7,026 bases of DNA from BS750m-G57 sp964392945 (lineage in GTDB: Bacteria > Planctomycetota > Phycisphaerae > SM23-33). Of this stretch, positions 1 to 5,087 are shown piece after piece. Numbering within the stretch: position 1 is the stretch's first letter; each line of letters starts with the position of its first letter. Below the pieces are notes generated by a model. The model was not told where the DNA came from. It saw only the letters and a program-made list of their open reading frames with translations, and ran no database searches. The stretch lies in assembly GCA_964392945.1 (NCBI GenBank), contig CAYMSH010000338.1:1-7026 (forward strand), written 5' to 3'. The translations under genes were made by a program, and so were the position numbers.

Positions 1-13
1 CCCGACCCCTCGG

Positions 14-205
14 CTAACCCGGGGGGTGTGGGGGGGGGGTTATATGCGGGCCCCCCACGACAGGGGGGGCCGTCGGGTCCGACAGTATCCAGGAATCGCC
101 GGTCATCGCGTCCCACGGTGTGGTGAACGCGGCCTGGGCGGCCCCGGAGCCGATGAGAACCGCCAACGCGAATGCCGCAAACACTGTCTTGTCCAACTTA
201 CGCAT
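14..205 (-). CDS. Secreted protein, N-terminal part with signal peptide (partial)
   Basis: This is the 5' end of a gene for an exported protein of unknown function. The ATG at 205-203 is chosen because a strong Shine-Dalgarno (AAAGGAG, 220-214) lies 8 nt upstream; longer in-frame starts up to 319 lack such a site. The product begins with a textbook Sec signal peptide: basic MRKLDK, a hydrophobic core at residues 7-19, then an AxA site, with cleavage expected after AQA25. The mature part starts AFTTPWDAMTGDSWILSDPT. After about position 75 the frame runs into G/C homopolymers and reads as a Pro/Gly string ending at a TAG at 14-16. That tail looks like window-edge sequence error, so the 63-residue ORF is probably a fragment of a longer protein. 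A C-terminal sorting signal (for example PEP-CTERM) cannot be checked. The gene follows the histidine kinase but appears to have its own promoter and a long structured leader. Confidence 0.6.
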   Translation of the reverse strand: MRKLDKTVFAAFALAVLIGSGAAQAAFTTPWDAMTGDSWILSDPTAPPVVGGPHITPPPHPPG

Positions 206-213
206 ACTTCCAT

Positions 214-220
214 CTCCTTT
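214..220 (-). promoter_or_regulatory. Ribosome binding site of the secreted-protein gene
   Basis: AAAGGAG on the minus strand lies 8 nt before the ATG at 205. It fixes the start of the signal-peptide gene and rules out the upstream in-frame start at 319. It sits inside AAAAGGAGAT (221-212), which recurs exactly at 371-362 in the same leader. Confidence 0.7.
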
Positions 221-381
221 TCTGTTGTCCGCCGCACGAGCACATGCAGCTTCTCCATAGAGCGATATGCAGGTTGATCCGAAAAAGAGCAGTTTGGAGG
301 TGATACATAGACAGACCACCCCTTTCCCCTCGAGCTGTACGGGGAACGCGGTCCGTCAGGTATCTCCTTTTCAACCACGGG

Positions 382-449
382 AGGCATGAACGTTTCCCTT
401 CATACCCAATGCCCGGCAGCCATAGATACGGTCCTTAGGTCCAACCGGG
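382..449 (-). ncRNA. Candidate structured leader RNA: tetraloop-receptor hairpin followed by GAAA hairpin
   Basis: Read as minus-strand RNA, 449-412 forms a hairpin. CCCGG (449-445) pairs with CCGGG (416-412). Further in, CCUAAG (439-434) faces UAUGG (424-420), exactly the canonical 11-nt GAAA-tetraloop receptor. G433-C425 and A432-U426 close a 5-nt loop. Four nucleotides later, 407-399 pairs with 390-382 over 9 bp, followed by a G-G mismatch and a G-C pair closing a GAAA loop (396-393). The tetraloop sits about 11 bp from its helix base, and the receptor sits about 9-14 layers up its own helix, so side-by-side docking is geometrically reasonable. Two G-U pairs in the GAAA stem become A-C mismatches on the plus strand, supporting minus-strand transcription. 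The segment CCUAAGG...UAUGGCUGCCGGG resembles the 3' half of GEMM-I c-di-GMP riboswitches. However, the GEMM 5' half (GACGCAAAGCC and an upstream GAAA stem) is absent, so I do not assign that family. Confidence 0.4.
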
Positions 450-478
450 TCGGAGATCGCCTGCAACAATATCGATAT

Positions 479-506
479 ATTGTACGCTGTTACGGAATTC
501 ACGCAA
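479..506 (-). promoter_or_regulatory. Candidate sigma70-type promoter for the leader and secreted-protein gene
   Basis: On the minus strand TTGCGT (506-501) and TACAAT (484-479, 5 of 6 matches to TATAAT) are separated by 16 nt. Transcription would start near 472. That gives a leader of roughly 265 nt before the ATG at 205, containing the two-hairpin structure. The promoter lies just downstream of the kinase stop at 545, which fits an independent transcription unit. The -35 match is weak, so this rests mainly on the -10 and the position. Confidence 0.4.
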
Positions 507-544
507 CCCGTTTAATCAGATTGCAGACGTTTTTTTTTGACGTG

Positions 545-2563
545 TCAGATGTTTCGCTTCGAATCGTCAGACGGTCGGATATGTTGCGCCACGCCTTCCG
601 CGAGTTCGGCGATCTTGAACGGTTTGCTCAGCAGAGCCCTGGCGCCTTCGTCCAGCATTTGGGTCGATTCCTGTGAGTGGCTGAAACCCGAGGAGACCAG
701 CACCCTGACATCCGGATCGATCTTCTTCATCTCCCTGAAAGCGTCCTGGCCGCTCATTTTGGGCATGATCAGATCGAGTATGACCAGGTCGATTTCCTCG
801 TGGCCGCTGCGGTAGTATTCGACACCTTCGGCGCCGTGGGAGCATGTCGATACGGTGTAACCCAGATGCTCCATGGAAGTCTGCACGAAGTTCCTGACGC
901 TGGGCTCGTCGTCGACTACGAGGATCCGTCCGGTTCCCCTTGGCGGGTTGCTGTTTGGCGCCGGTTGAGAGGCCGCCTGGTCTTGCGAATTGGTCATCGG
1001 CAGCAGGATCGTAAATGCGGCGCCCTGATTCGGGCTGCTGGAGACCGTGACGCTGCCGTCGTGGCTCCTTACGCATCCGTAGACTCCGGCCAGGCCGAGC
1101 CCGGTTCCTCTGCCTACGTCTTTTGTAGTGAAGAACGGTTCGAATATCCTTTTCTGCGTCTCTTCGTCCATGCCTATGCCGGTGTCACTGACCGTGATTT
1201 CCAGGAATTCGCCGGGATTAAGTTCGTACAGCGATCGGACGCACCGGGTCTTGTCGAGAGTTGTATTACGGGTCGCGTAGGTCAGCACCCCGCCTTCGGG
1301 CATTGCGTCGCGAGCGTTGACGCCCAGGTTCAACAGGGCGTTCTGCAGTTGTATCGGGTCGCCCATAACGCTGCTCGGCGAGGCGTTCAACTCCAGGTTG
1401 ATGTCGATCCGCCTGTCGATGCTGTGGGCCAGCATTTTGACTGACTGGTCGACGACGGAGTGAATGTCCACCGGTATCATCCGCCACTGGCCCTTCCTGG
1501 CGAACGCCAGCAGTTGCCTGGTCAGGTCGGCCGCGCGATTGGCGCCTTTAATTATCTCTGCGTTGAATTCGGTCTTAGGATCCCCGGCCGGAATGTCCAT
1601 TTTAAGCAGTTCGGCGTTGCCGAGAATCGCCGTCAGTATGTTGTTGAAGTCGTGGGCGATCCCGCCGGCGAGTTGACCGACGGCCTCCATTTTCTGGGCC
1701 TGCCTGAGCTGTTCTTCGAGCTGGTCACGCTGGTCCTCGGCTTTCTTTCGCTCGGTTATGTCGATCCCGACGCCGATAAAATACTCCACGTTTCCGTCGG
1801 GATCGAATACCTGCTGGCCGTGCCATTCGACCAGGAGTTGTCGCCCGTCTCGGGCCAGTACGTAATTATCGTTCGTTGTCGGTTCGGTAGTGCTCATGAG
1901 GTTTTGGAACACTTCGGCCAGGTGCTCCCGGTCAGACTCTGGTACAAATGTCGCCAGGTAATCGGTCCCGGCGACCTCGTCTTGTTCGTAGCCAAGCGCG
2001 CGGCGCATCGACTCGTTCATCATTATTGTCTTGCCGTCAGGGGCGATCGCCACGATGAACGCCGACGACGCCTGGATCAGCGTCGTAGAGAACCCCTGTT
2101 CCGATCGCAGCGACTGTTCGGCAAGCTTGCGCTGGGTTACATCGCGATCGACGCCGCGGTAGCCCAGGAACTGGCCGTCGGGCCCGCGTATCGGTACGCC
2201 GCTGGTCTCCATCACCCGCTCGCCGCCGTCGGCGTGCAGGCATATGTTCTCCAGGCGATCGAACGACTCGGCGTATTCGGCGACGTCGGCGAATATCTCT
2301 CTGATTCGCGCGGCCTCGTCAGGGGGCATGGTGTCGAAAGGTGTCAGCCCGATCATATCCGACGGTTCGCGCCCCAGTATGTCCCTTACACGCGGGCTTA
2401 CGTAGGTGTATCGACCCTGGGTGTCGATTTCCCAGACCCAGTCGCTGGTGCGTTCGACCATGTCGCGGAATCGATCGCGACTGGCCGTCAGTTCGGCGAC
2501 CTGTCGGCGCAGATCGTCAATCTGCCGTTCGAACTGCTCGGGTTTGGGTCGGTCTTTATCCAT
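545..2563 (-). CDS. PAS-PAS hybrid sensor histidine kinase with C-terminal receiver domain
   Basis: A 672-residue signalling protein that autophosphorylates on His and can pass the phosphate to its own receiver. No membrane segment or signal peptide is visible, so it should be cytoplasmic. Order: short coiled coil (about 8-36); PAS 1 (about 30-145, DWVWEIDTQGRYTYVSP, ending GVDRDVTQRKLAEQ); PAS 2 (about 152-275, ending GIDITERKKAE); coiled linker; HisKA with phosphoacceptor His304 in GGIAHDFNNIL; HATPase with the N box (Asn412, Asn416), G1 DTGIG (460-464), F box IFEPFFTT and G2 GRGTGLGLA (484-492); a Pro/Gln/Ser-rich linker (about 525-543); and a receiver (546-662) with Asp551, Asp552, phosphoacceptor Asp597 and Lys647. 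All catalytic residues are intact. The ATG at 2563 is the first possible start after an in-frame TGA, but its RBS is weak. No partner response regulator is in view, so the input signal and output are unknown. Confidence 0.93.
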   Translation of the reverse strand: MDKDRPKPEQFERQIDDLRRQVAELTASRDRFRDMVERTSDWVWEIDTQGRYTYVSPRVRDILGREPSDMIGLTPFDTMPPDEAARIREIFADVAEYAESFDRLENICLHADGGERVMETSGVPIRGPDGQFLGYRGVDRDVTQRKLAEQSLRSEQGFSTTLIQASSAFIVAIAPDGKTIMMNESMRRALGYEQDEVAGTDYLATFVPESDREHLAEVFQNLMSTTEPTTNDNYVLARDGRQLLVEWHGQQVFDPDGNVEYFIGVGIDITERKKAEDQRDQLEEQLRQAQKMEAVGQLAGGIAHDFNNILTAILGNAELLKMDIPAGDPKTEFNAEIIKGANRAADLTRQLLAFARKGQWRMIPVDIHSVVDQSVKMLAHSIDRRIDINLELNASPSSVMGDPIQLQNALLNLGVNARDAMPEGGVLTYATRNTTLDKTRCVRSLYELNPGEFLEITVSDTGIGMDEETQKRIFEPFFTTKDVGRGTGLGLAGVYGCVRSHDGSVTVSSSPNQGAAFTILLPMTNSQDQAASQPAPNSNPPRGTGRILVVDDEPSVRNFVQTSMEHLGYTVSTCSHGAEGVEYYRSGHEEIDLVILDLIMPKMSGQDAFREMKKIDPDVRVLVSSGFSHSQESTQMLDEGARALLSKPFKIAELAEGVAQHIRPSDDSKRNI

Positions 2564-2603
2564 GCGGCGATCCCGATTTGGTCACTGTTGAGTTCACCGG
2601 GTA

Positions 2604-2609
2604 ATTGTA
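2604..2609 (-). promoter_or_regulatory. Possible -10 element upstream of the kinase gene
   Basis: TACAAT on the minus strand lies in the 95-bp gap between the glycerol-3-phosphate dehydrogenase stop and the kinase ATG. It is the same -10 hexamer as in front of the secreted-protein gene. No good -35 is found at 16-18 nt, so this is a weak call. If real, the kinase would be transcribed separately from the dehydrogenase. Confidence 0.2.
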
Positions 2610-2658
2610 GACGTCCCGCGCCGCAGGATTCCACTGTTTTCCGTGCTCGCACGAAAGC

Positions 2659-4443
2659 TCATGACAGATTGACGCGATGGCGGTCGGCCAGGATCTCTAT
2701 CGTGCGTTTTCTCTCGTCGGCGGCCTGTTGATCGCTTAGCTGGCCCAGCGACGCGAATATGCCGATCAGTTCGTCGAGCAGTTCGGCGTTCAACTCGCCC
2801 AGCAGCGCGATCGCCGTGCGTCGCAGCAGCAGGTCGTCGAGGTGCAAAACCCGTTCGTTGGTGATTATGTACTCTATTTCCCGCCTGGTGTAGCTGGGGT
2901 GATTGTTCAGCAGCTTGTCGTCGCCGGCTGCGCAGAATTCGGCGACCTGCCGGGCCACGGTTCCGTACCGCACCAGCAGCGTGTCGATACGCTCTGAGTC
3001 CAGGTGCGTGTCCTGGGCCAGGGCGTCGATCCACTGGGTCCTGTCAAGGTCCGTGCGTGGGAAATCCTTTCCGCCGCCGACTTGGATTTCTTCGGTGCAT
3101 ATCTTGCGCTCGGCCTCGAAATGCTCCAGGAGCTTGTCCATCGCCTGCTCGCCGAACGCCCTGAACGGCGTCCACTTCCCGCCGACGAGGGAGAATACCG
3201 GGAAATCGGCGGTCTCGTTGGGTTCGGCGATGTCGGTGAAGTGCGATCGGCTCATCTGCCCGGTGGTCTCGGCGTCGGCGGCTTTCAGCGGGCGCACGCC
3301 GGAGAACGTGCTGAGTATCTGGGACCGATCGATCTTCACGTTCGGCAGCAGGTGCGTGACGCATTCGATCATGTAGTCGATCTCTTCTTCGTCGCATCGC
3401 GCGTCGTCGGGATTGTCCACGTGTATGTCTGTCGAGCCGATCAGCGGTTTGCCAAGCCACGGCAGGGCGACGACCGCGCGGCCGTCGGGCGTTTCGTAAA
3501 AGAGCATTTCGCCATCGAGGGCTTCGAGCAGTTCGTCGTTTTCCAGCACGAGGTGCGCGCCCTTTGTGCCGGAGATGAGTTTCGACGGGTGGCCGAGGTT
3601 TTCGTTCGCGAAGTCGATCCAGGCGCCGGCGGCGTTCACCACGACTTTGGGGCGGACCTCGACGTCCTGGCCGCTGATTTCGTCACGCAGCGTTACGGTG
3701 TCGCCTTTTGCGGATTTCGCCGACATGTAGTTCAATGCTCGTGCAGTGTCGCAGGCGGCCTCGGCGTCGGTGATCACCTCCATGCACAACCGCTCGGGGT
3801 AGCTGATCCATCCGTCGTAGTACGTCGCGGTTCCGATCGTGTCGGGGTGCAGGGCCGGTCTTCGCTCCATCGCCTCGTCTCGCGGGGTGAAGTGGTGCTT
3901 GGGCATCTGGCGATTGTGTTCGGCGAACTGATCGTACATTTTCAGTCCCACGCCGATCATCCACTTGCCGCGCCGCTTGGCGCGTTTTCCCGGCGACAGG
4001 CCGAGGGTTTTGCGGATAACGCCGAGCATGCCGGAGAACCTGGACTGATACGGTATCGTTGTCGGCAGGGGGAATATGTAGTGCGGGCAGTTCTGCAGCA
4101 GCAGGTTCCGCTCGTGCACGCCTTCGCTGACGAGCTTCTTCTCGCCGAATTCGAGGTATCGCAGACCCGCGTGGATCATGCGCGACGGTGCGGCGGTTGT
4201 TCCGCACGCAAAATCGCCGCGATCGACTATCAGTGCATCGAATCCGTGCAGCGCCAGTTCCCGGAAGACCGCTGCGCCGTTTATGCCCGCCCCGACAACC
4301 AGGACCGAGACCTCCGGGTTCTCGCGGAGCTTGGCGATAGTTTGTTCTCTATTATTGGTCAGTGTGCTGATGGTTTCGATCCTTTCCTGGACGCGCGAGT
4401 GATATACGCGGTATACGGTACAAAGAATCTCCCCGCCGTTCAA
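2659..4443 (-). CDS. glpD: FAD-dependent glycerol-3-phosphate dehydrogenase
   Basis: The enzyme oxidises sn-glycerol-3-phosphate to dihydroxyacetone phosphate, passing electrons via FAD to the quinone pool at the cytoplasmic membrane face. Numbered from the TTG at 4443, the FAD-binding Rossmann motif is VLVVGAGINGAA (47-58). It is followed by the family signatures DRGDFACGTTAAPSRMIHAGLRYLE (74-98), VVNAAGAWID (268-277), GTKGAHLVL (292-300), PWLGKPLIGSTDIH (328-341), TFSGVRPL (379-386) and SLVGGKWTPFRAFGEQ (418-433). A helical C-terminal DAO_C domain follows (about 460-560; YTRREIEYIITNERVLHLDDLLLRR). Length is near the family norm with about 25-30 extra N-terminal residues. The start is uncertain: the frame has no ATG or GTG before the Rossmann fold. 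The only usual option is TTG at 4443, which has no RBS. A GGAAAGG at 4386-4380 precedes an ATC at 4371. No glycerol kinase or transporter gene is nearby. Confidence 0.92.
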   Translation of the reverse strand: MNGGEILCTVYRVYHSRVQERIETISTLTNNREQTIAKLRENPEVSVLVVGAGINGAAVFRELALHGFDALIVDRGDFACGTTAAPSRMIHAGLRYLEFGEKKLVSEGVHERNLLLQNCPHYIFPLPTTIPYQSRFSGMLGVIRKTLGLSPGKRAKRRGKWMIGVGLKMYDQFAEHNRQMPKHHFTPRDEAMERRPALHPDTIGTATYYDGWISYPERLCMEVITDAEAACDTARALNYMSAKSAKGDTVTLRDEISGQDVEVRPKVVVNAAGAWIDFANENLGHPSKLISGTKGAHLVLENDELLEALDGEMLFYETPDGRAVVALPWLGKPLIGSTDIHVDNPDDARCDEEEIDYMIECVTHLLPNVKIDRSQILSTFSGVRPLKAADAETTGQMSRSHFTDIAEPNETADFPVFSLVGGKWTPFRAFGEQAMDKLLEHFEAERKICTEEIQVGGGKDFPRTDLDRTQWIDALAQDTHLDSERIDTLLVRYGTVARQVAEFCAAGDDKLLNNHPSYTRREIEYIITNERVLHLDDLLLRRTAIALLGELNAELLDELIGIFASLGQLSDQQAADERKRTIEILADRHRVNLS

Positions 4444-4493
4444 TATGGTTCAGCGATCGTCGCAGGCTCGTCGGTTAATTCGGCCCCGGCCGG

Positions 4494-4880
4494 CTAGAGT
4501 ATTTCAGCCGCCCGGACATTGTCCGACGTGTGGAGGATGACCGTCGTTTCCGGCCCGTCGCCTGTCGAGGCGTAGACGAACTCGATGTCAATTCCCGCTT
4601 CGGCGAGTTTGTGTCCGATTTCGTTCAACGCCCCGGGCGAGTTGGGCGCCGTCACTCGCACAACGTCATCCCAGCCGCATTCATCGACTACCGGAGAAAT
4701 GTTCTCGCACGCCTTCTGCGGATCGTCGGCGACGAGCATGATGCGAGCGACGTCGCCCTCGCCCCACGCCGCCAGCGCCAGGATGTTCACCCCGGCGGCC
4801 TTGAGCCCGTCAGTAACTTCGGCCAGTTTGCCGATCGTGTTCGGCGCCGTCGCATTACACTGCCTGGTCAACTCAGCCAT
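4494..4880 (-). CDS. Tandem ACT-domain protein
   Basis: A 128-residue cytoplasmic protein made of two ACT modules and nothing else. ACT 1 covers about residues 3-62 (APNTIGKLAEVTDGLKAAGVNI, then a strand ARIMLVADD). ACT 2 covers about 72-128 (VVRVTAPNSPGALNEIGHKLAEAGIDIE, then TTVILHTSDNVRAAEIL). ACT 2 has the classic N-x-P-G-x-L turn; in ACT 1 it reads N-T-I-G-K-L, so the first site has lost the proline. ACT pairs usually bind amino acids or other small ligands and regulate a partner enzyme; without a catalytic domain this is probably a stand-alone sensor or regulatory protein. The ATG at 4880 has a good Shine-Dalgarno, AAGGAGA (4893-4887), 6 nt upstream. A perfect TATAAT sits just before it. 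The gene ends 50 bp before the dehydrogenase frame with no clear terminator between, so cotranscription is possible. The ligand is unknown. Confidence 0.88.
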   Translation of the reverse strand: MAELTRQCNATAPNTIGKLAEVTDGLKAAGVNILALAAWGEGDVARIMLVADDPQKACENISPVVDECGWDDVVRVTAPNSPGALNEIGHKLAEAGIDIEFVYASTGDGPETTVILHTSDNVRAAEIL

Positions 4881-4900
4881 GATCGTTCTCCTTACAACCC

Positions 4901-4906
4901 ATTATA
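4901..4906 (-). promoter_or_regulatory. -10 element of the ACT-domain gene
   Basis: A perfect TATAAT on the minus strand ends 20 nt before the ATG at 4880. Transcription would start near 4894, at the edge of the Shine-Dalgarno, giving a 5' UTR of only about 14 nt. No good -35 hexamer is seen at 16-18 nt (that stretch is C/G-rich), so an activator or another sigma factor may contribute. Confidence 0.4.
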
Positions 4907-4928
4907 CGCAGGGGGGCGCCCGGAAACC

Positions 4929-4938
4929 GTGATATCAC
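4929..4938. promoter_or_regulatory. Perfect palindrome, candidate operator
   Basis: GTGATATCAC is a perfect 10-bp inverted repeat in the divergent region, about 23 bp upstream of the ACT gene's TATAAT. The GATATC core recurs at 4980-4985. The position fits a regulator acting on one or both divergent genes, but a 10-mer palindrome can also arise by chance. Confidence 0.2.
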
Positions 4939-5073
4939 TCTTGTCGCACGTTTTTCAGACGCTGCGGCCCTCTGGGTTTGATATCTGCGGTAAGAATCAC
5001 GGGAACTATGCGTTGTTCTTTGTTAGTATATCCTTATGCGCCCGCGGCCCGGCCGGGTCGGGGCATTAACTCT

Positions 5074-5077
5074 GGAG
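5074..5077 (+). promoter_or_regulatory. Ribosome binding site deciding the start of the exported propeller gene
   Basis: GGAG lies 10 nt before the ATG at 5088 and only 2 nt before another ATG at 5080. The 5080 ATG opens a three-codon frame (Met-Arg-Leu-stop) whose TGA overlaps the 5088 ATG as ATGA. The spacing and the signal peptide that follows favour 5088 as the true start. Confidence 0.5.
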
Positions 5078-5087
5078 AAATGAGACT

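Larger units (their letters stand above)
206..544. other. 339-bp intergenic regulatory region
   Basis: No convincing protein-coding gene lies here. The region holds the candidate promoter (506-479), the two-hairpin RNA (449-382), a second Shine-Dalgarno-like AAAAGGAGAT (371-362) without a usable start codon after it, and a 6-bp minus-strand stem UUCCCC/GGGGAA around 335-313. Nine T residues in a row (plus strand, 530-538) just past the kinase stop are A on the kinase's coding strand, so they are not an intrinsic terminator for it. No clear rho-independent terminator was seen. Confidence 0.6.

Noticed and set aside
1..75. Long G and C homopolymers and a Pro/Gly-rich protein tail at the left edge
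   Set aside because: Runs such as the G-tract at 31-39 right at the sequence end look like poor read quality. I do not treat the Pro-rich tail or the TAG at 14-16 as biology.
382..460. Straight assignment of the leader as a GEMM-I c-di-GMP riboswitch
   Set aside because: Only the receptor-stem half is similar. The defining GACGCAAAGCC segment and the upstream GAAA stem are missing, and the GAAA stem is on the wrong side.
526..543. T-run flanked by GACGT repeats as a terminator for the kinase gene
   Set aside because: The T-run is on the plus strand, where no gene ends. On the kinase's strand it is an A-run, and the flanking repeats form no useful stem.
1460..2731. 423-codon plus-strand frame antisense to the kinase gene, with a further 255-codon one at 677-1444
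   Set aside because: Both are shadows of the kinase's intact PAS, HisKA, HATPase and receiver domains. No domain or credible ribosome site supports them.
4481..4493. GGCC-rich inverted repeat after the ACT gene stop as an intrinsic terminator
   Set aside because: The stem is 4 bp with almost no loop, and no T-tract follows on the minus strand.
3004..4497. 497-codon plus-strand frame antisense to the whole glycerol-3-phosphate dehydrogenase gene
   Set aside because: The opposite strand encodes a clear FAD enzyme. The antisense translation has no recognisable motif and is typical of GC-rich codon-position bias.
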